Below are positions 46,788 through 55,925 of a DNA stretch of 64,000 nucleotides, piece by piece. The notes under the pieces were generated by a model. That model was given only the letters and a program-made list of their open reading frames with translations. It was not told the origin of the DNA and did not search any database. Position 1 is the stretch's first letter. Every line of letters begins with the position of its first letter. Origin of the DNA: Aphidius gifuensis (Eukaryota > Arthropoda > Insecta > Hymenoptera > Braconidae); assembly GCF_014905175.1 (NCBI RefSeq), contig NC_057789.1:15614876-15678875 (forward strand), read 5' to 3'. The translations under genes and the position numbers were made by a program.

Positions 46788-47268
46788 AACTTATTGAGGA
46801 TGAATATCAAATGCGTGTTGTACAAAATTTACAAAATGTTTATGATAGCATTAATGCATAAAAACCAGAAAAACCAAGTTTTTTAGATAAATTAGTTGGA
46901 AAAGAAGGAAAGACAAAAAAACCACCAGAGGGTTTGTATTTGTATGGTGCTGATGGTGATATTGGAAAAACCATGTTGATGGATCTCTTTTATGATTGTT
47001 GTATAAGGTAATTTATTACAATTTTTTAAATAATAATATAAATAAATAATTAATAAATATCATTGTTTACAGATTGAGGAAAAGGAACGTGTACATTTTT
47101 ATTTATTCATGCTAGATGTACATGGAAAAATTCATCAAGTTAAAAAAACAATAAAACCTGATTATAGTAGCACAGAACTTCAACCATTTGATCCAATACC
47201 ACCAGTTGTTGATATGATTATTGAAAAATCATGGCTTTTATGCTTTGATAAATTTCAGACAAGATAAA
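46788..47268 (+). pseudogene. AFG1L: AFG1-like ATPase (AFG1L/LACE1) fragment, left arm of foldback element
   Basis: Two exon remnants with their intron. The first (about 46788-47007) reads QLIEDEYQMRVVQNLQNVYD, then a stop (TAA in ATGCATAAA), then PSFLDKLVGK...KKPPEGLYLYG and KTMLMDLFYDCCIR. The second (47073 to about 47268) reads RVHFYLFMLDVHGKIHQVKK, then LQPFDPIPPVVDMI and SWLLCFDKFQ. The intron 47008-47072 has GT...CAG ends. These blocks match the N-terminal AAA region of AFG1/LACE1, a mitochondrial inner-membrane ATPase acting in protein quality control. The Walker A region reads GADGDIGKT, one residue longer than the usual GxxGxGKT. After FDKFQ the match is lost and stops follow. The fragment lies wholly inside the CATGGAG-ended foldback element. 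Intron retention shows a DNA-level capture. Confidence 0.85.
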
Positions 47269-47812
47269 ATTGAATTTATAAAAATCCATGATGAATTAAA
47301 AACATTAAATTTAATATTTGATAATCATATGTGACTGATGTTGCTGGTATTTTAATAAAAAAAAATACCAAAGGCAAGCAGGAGGATAAGGAAAAGATGA
47401 AGCTGAGAAATTAATGCAGCCAAAAGAATTATGTGGTAAGCAACATCAATTCCTCAGCTCCATTTTTTCTTTGGCTACTGCTTGTTCTTAGTATTTTAAT
47501 TTATTATAATGTATTAATTCAATTTTATTTGTTAAATAAATGAAAAAAATTCCAAGGACAAGCAGTGACCAAAGAAATAATCGAGCAAAAGAATTAATGC
47601 AGCCAGAAAAATTATTGGATAAGCAGCATTAATTTTTTAGCTCCATTTTTTCCTTGTCCACTGCTTGTCTTTGGTATTTTTTTTATTTAGTAAACAAACA
47701 AAATTATAGCATTATATTTTAATAAAAAGTTATGCAAGTAATAAAAAGTTCTACTATTTATTGTTTTTTACGTTTTGTTGTTTTTTTAAGTTGATGAATT
47801 TTTCCATGTACA

Positions 47813-48451
47813 TAGGGTTACCATATCTCGAAAAAGCCAAATCAGGACATTTTCCTCCCACTCCAAAATTTTACCCCCTCCACCTATAAATTTATGTTTC
47901 AAGTACATAATCATAACAATTCATTTATTTTGATTATATGTTATTTATTCACTTGTTTTCTTTTAATTATTCAATAATTATTCATCAAAATTACACAAAC
48001 GATAGAAAAATTTTTTACAGTAGTTAATTTCTTTGTCTAAATTAATTCATCAAAAATTAATTGGTAAGCGAAATCCTTTCGTTAGGCTTTTTTGTTATAG
48101 CTTTTAAGTTGTTAAATTAATAATTATTCAAACAAATTTACAAAAATAAAAGAAGGGTTGCCTACGCTATACAAATTTTGCATCGGGCCCTCTATACTCT
48201 ATAGGACGAGGTACATATTCTGCACGCCATTTTAATTTCAATAATTAGAGGTATTCAAGAGTCTATCATAGTAGCGTAAATGATAAATTCTATATTATAT
48301 TTATTAAAAAAAAAAATTATAATAAAAAAAAAATTTTCAAAATTGTGAACAAGTCTCAAAAATCAGGACATTTGACAAATCAGGACCGTATCAGGACAAG
48401 CCAAACAAAATCAGGACATGTCCTGCTAAATCAGGACGCATGGTAACCCTA
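47813..48451. mobile_element. TAGGGTTACCAT-ended hAT-like MITE, TSD CATGTACA
   Basis: A 639-bp element with termini TAGGGTTACCAT and ATGGTAACCCTA. Flanking 8-bp duplications are CATGTACA (47805-47812 and 48452-48459). The uninterrupted site is seen in the opposite arm of the surrounding foldback (near 47110). Its interior is closely similar to the 32358-33655 copy. It contains repeated AAATCAGGAC motifs near its right end. No ORF. Confidence 0.85.
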
Positions 48452-48471
48452 CATGTACATCTAGCATGAAT

Positions 48472-48800
48472 AAATAAAAATGTACACGTTTCTTTTCCTC
48501 AATCTGTAAACAATGATATTTATTAATTATTTATTTATATTATTATTTAAAAAATTGTAATAAATTACCTTATACAACAATCATAAAAGAGATCCATCAA
48601 CATGGTTTTTCCAATATCACCATCAGCACCATACAAATACAAACCCTCTGGTGGTTTTTTTGTCTTTTTTTCTTTTCCAACTAATTTATTTAAAAAACTT
48701 GGTTTTTCTGCTTTTTATGCATTAATGCCATCATAAACATTTTGTACAACACGCATTTGATATTCATCCTCAATAAGTTGTTTATTTTTTATATTTTTTT
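48472..48800 (-). pseudogene. AFG1L: AFG1-like ATPase fragment, right arm of foldback element
   Basis: Reverse-strand mirror of the 46.8-kb fragment. The same exon (LIEDEYQMRVVQNVYD-like, KPPEGLYLYG, KTMLMDLFYDCCI), the same intron and the start of the next exon (RVHFYLFMLDVH) are present. The TAA after the NA codons is shared with the left arm, so the copy was already broken before the arms were formed or was homogenised. The arm ends at FMLDVHGKIHQ, earlier than the left arm. A TAGGG-ended element (47813-48451) is inserted at its inner edge. Confidence 0.83.
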
Positions 48801-49319
48801 TAAAAACTTCAATTAGACTATTATTATTTCTTATGTCAACTTTGGCATCACATGTAATCGAAATAAAATTTATTTGGAATAATCTTTTTAATAAAAAATT
48901 ATCTATTTAACATTAAATTTTCCTTAGCCATTGCTTACCCTTGGTATTGTTTTTTATTAAAATGTATTGCTTCAATTTCATTTGTTAAATAAATAATGTA
49001 TATTATTGAGTTGGATTATTTTTTTACAACATAAAGGAATACTCTAACTGAGCCACACAAATAAAAAAAAATGTAAACAAAAATACCATGTGACTTCGGA
49101 TCTTGATGAGACTAGCGCCGTCACTGGCGATAATGTGTACTGACTTGCTCCATTCTGTGAGCTTCAGTGAAATTCGAGAGATTACCCTCCTTATACACCT
49201 CCATGATAAAAACAAAGAAATTTATTAACAACGCTAACCATTGTTGTTGTATTTTTTTAATGTTGGCTGTATCAAAAAAAAACTAGTGTGAAGTTAGCGG
49301 TTCTATGTTGAAAATGCTG

Positions 49320-49480
49320 CACCCGTATTCACAGGGAAAATTTTATACAATTTAGGGCTTTTTTTGGCCACTGATGGCGCTTGTCAAATTTTTTTTACAT
49401 AGATTTCACATACAAAAGCTCACAAGCGCTGCCAGTGGAGGAAAAAAGCCCTAAATTGTAATGCCCTGTGAATACGGGTG
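49320..49480. mobile_element. CACCCG-type MITE, TSD CTG
   Basis: CACCCGTATTCACAGGG end with TACAATTTAGGGC interior. CTG is at 49317-49319 and 49481-49483. The related uninterrupted sequence lies near 12665 on the other strand. Confidence 0.85.
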
Positions 49481-49650
49481 CTGCATGCAGCATTTTTTCA
49501 ACATGTTCTCATTGCCTTTTTCCCGATAGCGGCTTGCTAAAATTTGTCAGAGTTCTGTATGAATCGTATTCTATGACAAGAGAGCTTTTTTTTTACAATG
49601 CGCACAATACAAACATACTCTGACAAACACTAATAGAGCATTATACACAT

Positions 49651-50006
49651 CAAGAAGACTAGAAATACAGGAGGACTTACTCCCTATCTCGCCTGTATAT
49701 GAAAACCGTTCCGCTATATGGTCGCCGCATAATTGAGGGGCGCTAGTAGTACCATGGTAACGTGCGCGACTTGTATCGCTTTTTTTTTACAATGCGCACA
49801 ATACAAACATACTCTGACAAACATCATGTGTATAATGCTCTATTAGTGTTTGTTAGAGTATGTTTGTATTGTGCGCAGTGTAAAAAAAAGCGATACAAGT
49901 CGCGCACGTTACCATGGTACTGCTAGCGCCCCTCAATTATGCGGCGACCATATAGCGGAACGGTTTTTTGAGGCAAGTTCGTCCTCCTGTATTTCTAGTC
50001 TTCTTG
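49651..50006. mobile_element. CAAGAAGACTAGA-ended element, TSD ATACACAT, inserted in its own family
   Basis: A compact 356-bp copy. The flanks ATACACAT (49643-49650, 50007-50014) are perfect. The surrounding sequence (49590-49642 and 50015-50138) is another copy of the same family interior (TGCGCACAATACAAACATAC, CGATACAAGTCGCGCACG), so this is a self-nesting event. Confidence 0.82.
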
Positions 50007-50144
50007 ATACACATGATGTTTGTCAGAGTATGTTTGTATTGTGCGCATTGTAAAAAAAAAGCGATACAAGTCGCGCACGTTACCGTGGTACTACTAGCGC
50101 CCCTCAATTTTGCGGCGACCATATAGCGATACGGTTTTTATCAG

Positions 50145-50312
50145 CAGTCCAATTCACAGGGCAAATTTTTTACAATTTAGGGCTTTTTTCCTCCACTGAC
50201 GGCGCTTGTAAAGCTTTTGTATATAAAATCTATATAAAAAAAATTTTACAAGCGCCATCAGCGGCAAAAAATAGCCCTAAATTGTAAAAAATTTGCCCTG
50301 TGAATTGGACTG
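50145..50312. mobile_element. CAGTCC-type MITE, flanks CAG/CTG
   Basis: Full copy between a CAAGAAGACTAGA-family remnant and the 50.3-kb CAGTGNTGGG element. The flanking trinucleotides differ at the middle base. Confidence 0.8.
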
Positions 50313-50315
50313 CTG

Positions 50316-51110
50316 CGGTGTTGGGTAGGTAAGATACTTTGGTATCTTACATGTGTAAGATACCATGTAAGATACCGTATCTTACATCATTGGTTTCATA
50401 CATCGAGGTATCTTACATTGCGTTCCCAGCGCCTCCTACGAATAAAAGTGGAACCTTCGTGCTACAATTTTTTTTTATTCGATAAATACTGTAATTCATT
50501 TATTAAATAAATAACAATTCCAAAAACAAGCAGTAGCTAAGGAAAAGATGTAGCTAAGGAATTAATGTTGCTTAAAAAAGAATTTCTTTGGCAACTGTAA
50601 TTCCTTAGCTCCATCTTTTCCTTAGCTACTATTTTATGGGATTTTTATTAAAAATTAGTTATTTAAAATTGAAGCAACATTAATTCCTTAAAACATAATT
50701 TTTTGGCAACATTAATTTCTTAGCTACATCTTTTTCTTAGCTACTGCTTTTCCTTGGACATTTTAATTTATTTAATAAATAAAATTACATGCATTTTATT
50801 TTTTAAATAAATAAAAATCCCAAAGAAAAATAATAGCTAAGGAAAAGATGGAGCTAAGGAATTACAGTTACCAAAGAAATTCTTTTTTAAGCAACATTAA
50901 TTCCTTAAAACTGGTTTTCCTTGATATTATATATATTTATAGAACAAATAAATTACATGTACCAGTATATACCGAGCAATAAGAACTAATTGTCGAGTCG
51001 ACAGTCAATAAGAATGTTCAAAATGGCGTCAGAGGTATCTTACAGTTTCTTACAGTATCTTACAGTATCTTAAAAAGCCCTAATGAGAACATCCTCTGAA
51101 TACGGGTGCC
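50316..51110. mobile_element. CAGTGNTGGGTA-ended element, right end fused to a CACCCG-type MITE half
   Basis: Begins CGGTGTTGGGTAGGTAAG and keeps the family interior. It lacks the final TGTAAGTGTATG block: at about 51071 it joins directly to the right half of a CACCCG-type MITE (AAAAGCCCTAATGAG...). This same junction recurs at 51653. Confidence 0.7.
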
Positions 51111-51235
51111 GTATTCACTATTCATGGTAGAAATACTACAGGTATGGCAGTGCGCAGCCTGGTTTGGCCGCTGTGAATCGACCAATCAAAAGGTCGCCTT
51201 CTCGCCACAAAAATGGAAGACTTTATGCTTTTTAT

Positions 51236-51710
51236 TTATTAAAAATTAGTTATTTAAAATTGAAACAGCATTAATTCCTTAAAACATAATTTTTGGCAAC
51301 ATTAATTTCTTAGCACATCTTTTTCTTAGCTACTGCTTGGACATTTTAATTTATTTAATAAATAAAATTACATGCATTTATTTTTTAAATAAATAAAATC
51401 CCAGAAAATAATAGCTAAGGAAAAGATGGAGCTAAGGAATTACAGTTACCAAAGAAATTCTTTTTTAAGCAACATTAATTCCTTAAAACTGGTTTTCCTT
51501 GATATTATATATATTTATAGAACAAATAAATTACATGTACCAGTATATACCGAGCAATAAGAACTAATTGTCGAGTCGACAGTCAATAAGAATGTTCAAA
51601 ATGGCGTCAGAGGTATCTTACAGTTTCTTACAGTATCTTACAGTATCTTAAAAAGCCCTAATGAGAACATCCTCTGAATACGGGTGCCGTATTCACTATT
51701 CACAGGGCCA
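51236..51710. repeat. Tandem duplicate of the 50645-51115 segment
   Basis: Direct repeat of the preceding element's right part, including the same chimeric junction to AAAAGCCCTAATGAG and the same GGGTGCCGTATTCACTATTCA end. It carries several small deletions relative to the first copy. About 120 bp of unrelated sequence lies between the two copies. Confidence 0.75.
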
Positions 51711-51783
51711 AGAAGACTAGAGGTCTCTATTTTTTTTTTTTTTCAAAAAATGAATTGACGCATAGAAGGACGTCGGAGTTAAT

Positions 51784-52132
51784 AGGTGTGTTCGTTCACT
51801 TTTCACACCGAGCGTATGCACGGAGCGTATGCAAGGAAGCGCTAGCGTTTTGCGGTCATTTGAAGAAACTTTAGCAACTAAAATTTACTATTTATTTATT
51901 GCTATTCGTTTTTTCCAGTTCTTTCGCTCTCTTTCATTATTATTAATTGGTAATTTGTTCTTGCGTCTGAGAAAAAATTATTAAATTAACAAAATTAACA
52001 CAATGACTGAAAATAACGAATGTTTTAGTAAATTTTAGTTACTAAAGTTTCTTCAAATGACCGCAAAACTCTAGCGCTTCCTTGCATACGCTCCGTGCAT
52101 ACGCTCGGTGTGAATAGTGAACGAACACACCT
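51784..52132. mobile_element. AGGTGTGTTCG-ended element
   Basis: A 349-bp full copy inserted in the tRNA-like repeat unit at GGAGTTAA|CTTGATG. The flanks AAT/ATC do not give a clean duplication. Confidence 0.8.
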
Positions 52133-52162
52133 ATCTTGATGAAACTTAGAAGAAGTAAGAAG

Positions 52163-52405
52163 CCCTGTGGTCTAGTGGTCAAGGCGTTTGCCCGCACCCG
52201 TATTCACAGGGCAAATTTTATACAATTTAGGGCTTTTTTTTGCCACTGATGGCGCTTATAAAATTTTTTTTATATAGATTTTACATATAAAAGCTCTACA
52301 AGCGCCACCGGTGGATGAAAAAAGCTCTAAATTGTAATGCCCTGTGAATACGGGTGCCGGAAAGCAAAAGACCCGGGTTCAATTCCCGGCGGGGGAACTT
52401 CGTTA
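52163..52405 (+). repeat. tRNA-like unit interrupted by a MITE
   Basis: Same unit as at 21 kb in plus orientation. The left part is 52163-52194 (GCCCTGTGGTCTAGTGG) and the right part 52357-52405 (GGTTCAATTCCCGGCGGGGG). The 162-bp MITE between them inserted with a CCG duplication. The B box has one change (GGTTCAATTCC). Confidence 0.75.
52195..52356. mobile_element. CACCCG-type MITE inside a tRNA-like sequence, TSD CCG
   Basis: A 162-bp copy placed exactly in the anticodon-loop region of the tRNA-like unit. CCG is at 52192-52194 and 52357-52359. The uninterrupted unit at 21 kb reads TTTGCCCGGAAAGC on its own strand. Confidence 0.9.
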
Positions 52406-52659
52406 TTTTTTCTAAGTTTCTGGTTTTTTTTTTTTTTTTTTCAAAGAGGTCTCTAGTCTTCTTGCACAGGGCAAATTTTATACAATTTAGGGCTTTTTTT
52501 GCCACTGATGGCGCTCATAAAATTTTTTTTAAGCGGTGTCTCCACGCTATAGAAATCAGTGTTGGGTAGGTATGATACCGGCGTATCATACACTGTATCA
52601 TACAGTACGATACATCTCCATTATCATACGCCATGTATAATTAGAGTGGGTATAAAAGC

Positions 52660-53135
52660 TTGTGGCCACTACCCAGATAACTACAACTGGTAGGATTATA
52701 TGCTACCGGTAATCTACTGGTAGCTTACCAGTAACTACTACTGGCAGATAACTGGTAGCTCCTACCAGTAATTTCCAACCAGTATATTACTGGAATTCTA
52801 CTGGTAGATACTACCAGCACCCGTATTCACAGGGCAAATTTTATACAATTTAGGGCTTTTTTTTCCCACTGATGGCGCTTATAAAAATTTTTTTATATAG
52901 ATTTTACATATAAAAGCTCCACAAGCGCCACCGGTGGATGAAAAAAGCCCTAAATTGTAATGCCCTGTGAATACGGGTGCAGTAGGAAGTACCAGTAATC
53001 TACCAGTAATCTACCAGTAGAATTCCAGTAAAAAATTACTGGTAGGAACTACCAGTAATCTACCATTAAATTTCCGGTAAAAAATTACTGGTATCAACTA
53101 CTAGTAGTCTACTGGTAGATTACTGGTAAATCATT
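52660..53135. repeat. CTACCAGTAA/TTACTGGTAG palindromic repeat field
   Basis: About 20 imperfect copies of a 9-10 bp palindromic unit in both orientations. The field is split by one MITE (52818-52979). It begins right after fragments of three other families. Confidence 0.75.
52818..52979. mobile_element. CACCCG-type MITE, TSD CAG, within TACTGGTAG repeats
   Basis: Full copy with CACAGGGC subtype ends, CAG on both sides, interrupting the palindromic CTACCAGTAA repeat field. Confidence 0.85.
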
Positions 53136-53555
53136 TTGATAAACCCGAAAGCCTCAGCATCAGAGTATTTGCCGTAATAAATATCACGCTTGCTTGTAAT
53201 AATATTATTGAATGAATTAATATTTTACGGCATACAGCTAAAGTATAAAGGCAGCCAAAAAAATTTATTTTTTTGAAAAGAAAAATGTCCCAGAAGAAGA
53301 TGTAGCTAAGGAATTGAAGTTGCTTTAAACATAATTTTTCTGGCCAAATTAATTCTTTAGCTACTGCTTTTCCTTGGATGTTTTTGTTGTAAAAAAAAAT
53401 ATCACATATGTATTAATAATAAATAAAATAATATTTGAGCACCCTTCTTTGGTTTTTCACAAGCTGTCGTTGGGTTGGGGTTGAACCTCTCTCCCTTGTA
53501 TAATTCAAACTCTTATTTAATATTAAATACATGTACTAGTCAAGGTTTTATTCAG

Positions 53556-53714
53556 CACCCGTATTCAGAGGATGTTCTCATTAGGGCGTTTTTTTTCCGA
53601 TGGTGGCGTTTGTGAAGCTTTTCTATATGAAATCTATATAAAAAATTTGCACGTTTAGCGCCATCAGCGAAAAAAAAAAACTAATAAATATCTTGCCCAA
53701 TGAATACACGGGTG
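53556..53714. mobile_element. CACCCG-type MITE, flanks CAG/CTG
   Basis: The left arm is typical and the right arm worn (AATACACGGGTG). It is followed at once by the duplicated GGTAAGTTTC segment. Confidence 0.78.
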
Positions 53715-53808
53715 CTGGTAAGTTTCAAATGTTAATACCGTTGGCATTAATTCCTTGACAAATACATTTGCATAGTTTTTTCAAATTTTCATATGTGAAA
53801 AAGGAAAA

Positions 53809-54066
53809 TTGACCATGTCATTAACCGAAAAAGTCATTATATGTTTTTTTTGTCATGTGAAGATTCTTAACATTGATATAAACCGACTTCGAAATGCAAT
53901 TCTGAATTTAGAAAGAGAACATTCAAGTAATTGTAATTTTGAACCTTGGTTCGGTCATTTATTAGATAACGGCATTCTCAAATCTTTGGATTATTGTTGT
54001 GAACCCTGTCTTACTTGTATAACTCTTATCTATCAAAATAGAATAAATATCATAAATAGAAAATAA
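53809..54066 (+). CDS. Small ORF with paired cysteines in a duplicated segment
   Basis: The codons give about 85 residues: ...KVIICFFCHVKILNID, then NLEREHSSNC, EPWFGHLL and YCCEPCLTC. The spacing C-x2-C...H-x4-C followed by CC-x2-C-x2-C resembles a zinc-binding module. I do not recognise the family. The first codon available is not a clear start (TTG at 53809; ATGs at 53815 and later). The segment begins GGTAAGTTTC after a MITE and ends at a GGGTGCATTCC element. It may be a captured exon. A copy at 4190-4450 on the other strand has a two-base insertion that breaks the frame. Confidence 0.35.
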   Translation: MTMSLTEKVIICFFCHVKILNIDINRLRNAILNLEREHSSNCNFEPWFGHLLDNGILKSLDYCCEPCLTCITLIYQNRINIINRK

Positions 54067-54102
54067 ATCGAATATAATAAATAGTATGATATATCAATAA
54101 AT

Positions 54103-54477
54103 GGGTGCATTCCTTTAATAAAAAATTTTTTTTTGCTCTGCAATTTCGCCCTGTAATACCGACAAGTAGCTAGAAACAGAAACAACGACAAAAGTGATGA
54201 AATTCTCCATGCAATATCCTAGACTTTACTAATGTCTAGTATGACCTATGTGACAATAGCAAGCAAGTACAACAAGTCTATTTTCTATTTATTTCAGTTT
54301 GATATAACAATTGAACAGTCATTTAGGTAATTCTTCCAATAATTGGAAGCTTAAAAAAATAATGTCATGTGTCAGTACTGCCATTACAAGAAATAGCATT
54401 TTCCTATAAAATTTTGGTCGGTATTACAGGGCGAAATTGCAGAGCGAAAAAAAAATTTTTATTACAGGAATGCACCT
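54103..54477. mobile_element. GGGTGCATTCC-ended element
   Basis: A 375-bp copy next to the 53.7-54.1 kb duplicated segment, in mirror orientation to the 3800-4175 copy. Confidence 0.8.
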
Positions 54478-54818
54478 ACTTATTGCTGATTATTGCTTTC
54501 CCATTTTCATCTGGTTTCATTTAGTAACGGCGCAAAAAAAAGGCGGTGCGTGATGGCAGTGTAAATCATGCTTCATGCGCAATAAGCTTGTGCGCATACA
54601 TCTAGTGAATTTTAACCCATTCTTCAATTATTAATTATTCATTAAACTATGCATTCCCAAATTATGAGAATCATTTTCCAAACGTTCCCAAATCATTCCC
54701 AAACGATTCTATATCTTAGTTTTTTATTTTTCATAATCCTGCCAACCAAGTATATGGAGCCCCATCCCTGCCCATCACTGCTGCCAGCGAAGGAAAAAAG
54801 CCGTGAATTGAACTACAG

Positions 54819-54953
54819 CACCCGTATTCAGAGGATGTTCTCATTAGGGCGTTTTTTTTCCGATGGTGGCGTTTGTGAAGCTTTTCTATGTGAAATCTAT
54901 ATAAAAAAAATTTTGTCAAGCGCCATCAGCGGAAAAAAAAAGCCCTAATGAGA
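54819..54953. mobile_element. CACCCG-type MITE truncated at an inverted-duplication breakpoint
   Basis: Left end and core intact. It stops in AGCCCTAATGAGAA at about 54953, where the left arm of the 55-56.6 kb inverted repeat begins. Confidence 0.8.
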
Positions 54954-55052
54954 AAGATCAATCTTCTTCTAATTGCCAAAACAACTGTGATTATGACACG
55001 TTCGGTTTGGTGAGTAATTCACGATACTATAACAAATGTGACTATGATGTGT

Positions 55053-55706
55053 AGCTGTGTTCGATGGTCGTCTCGGCTCAGTTCCGTCTCACTTACGGCT
55101 CACTTATGGCGCTAGCGACGTACGGTTGTTTGAAGAACTACAAAGGCACAAAATCTCAATACAGGTGCTTATCTATATCATCACTGTATCAATGCTTCAA
55201 TAAATATTGTTTATTTACTTTATGCAAACAGTGTCATCATAATAATCTATTACAATGAGTTGATAAATATATAATCAAAATGAATATAGAAAATATAATT
55301 CAGGTGAGAGCAAATAGTGAATGAAAGAAATAAAAATGAAAATACAAATTTTGGAGATGGAATTATTATCTGTGCTATTGAACAATAATTTTTTATCTTT
55401 TATACATAGGAAATAGATGAAAACAATCAAAATAACATTATGAACTCATTTTGTTATTACAAAATTAAAGTTTTAATAAATAACAATAAATTTTGAAACG
55501 ACAACGAACAACAACAACAATCGTCATTTCGTCAATCAACAATATTTATTGGGGCATTGATACAGTGATGATATAGATAGGCACCTGTATTGAGATCAAT
55601 TGAGATTTTGTGCCTTTGTAGTTCTTCAAACAACCGTACGTCGCTAGCGCCATAAGTGAGCCGTAAGTGAGACGGAACTGAGCCGAGACGACCATCGAAC
55701 ACAGCT
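55053..55706. mobile_element. AGCTGTGTTCG-ended element, TSD TGT
   Basis: A 654-bp element with long inverted termini (AGCTGTGTTCGATGGTCG and inverse). TGT is at 55050-55052 and 55707-55709. The empty site GATGTGTATGC is in the opposite arm near 56510. Interior AT-rich; no ORF of note. Confidence 0.85.
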
Positions 55707-55925
55707 TGTATGCAGTATATTGTGTTGTACTAGCAATTTTTACGGCTCCTTGAAATTACTCGAGTGAACCCCTGTTTGTTCTTGTCGGCATTACTGTTTG
55801 GCGTCGTATTTAATGCATGAAATGAATGTATTGTGAAGATTAGATGTTCAATTAGAAGCTACTTTTGAGATGATAATGAAGGGCATTTTTTCGACGGTAG
55901 TGGCGTACATGAGCGGTGAGACCAG

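Larger units (their letters stand above)
46339..49205. mobile_element. CATGGAG-ended foldback element carrying a captured host gene fragment, 8-bp TSD
   Basis: The ends are CATGGAG...TATAAGGAGGGTAAT and the inverse. The flanks ATAAAAAC (46331-46338 and 49206-49213) are a perfect 8-bp target duplication. The left arm runs to about 47140 and the right arm from about 47786, so each arm is about 0.8 kb after removing the nested TAGGG element. The loop holds extra AFG1L sequence and the recurrent AGCTAAGGAAAAGATG-type module. No transposase is present. It sits inside an older GGCTTGTGGCC-ended repeat whose other copy (12549-13005) gives the approximate empty site. An 8-bp TSD suggests hAT-like mobilisation, but the superfamily is not proven. 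Confidence 0.8.
51719..52464. mobile_element. CAAGAAGACTAGA-ended element carrying a tRNA-like unit, TSD CACAGGGC
   Basis: The ends are CAAGAAGACTAGAGGTCTC and the inverse. The flanks CACAGGGC (51711-51718 and 52465-52472) are a perfect 8-bp duplication inside a CACCCGTATTCACAGGGC MITE. The element carries one 169-bp-type tRNA-like unit. That unit is itself broken by an AGGTGTGTTCG element (51784-52132) and a MITE (52195-52356). Confidence 0.85.
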
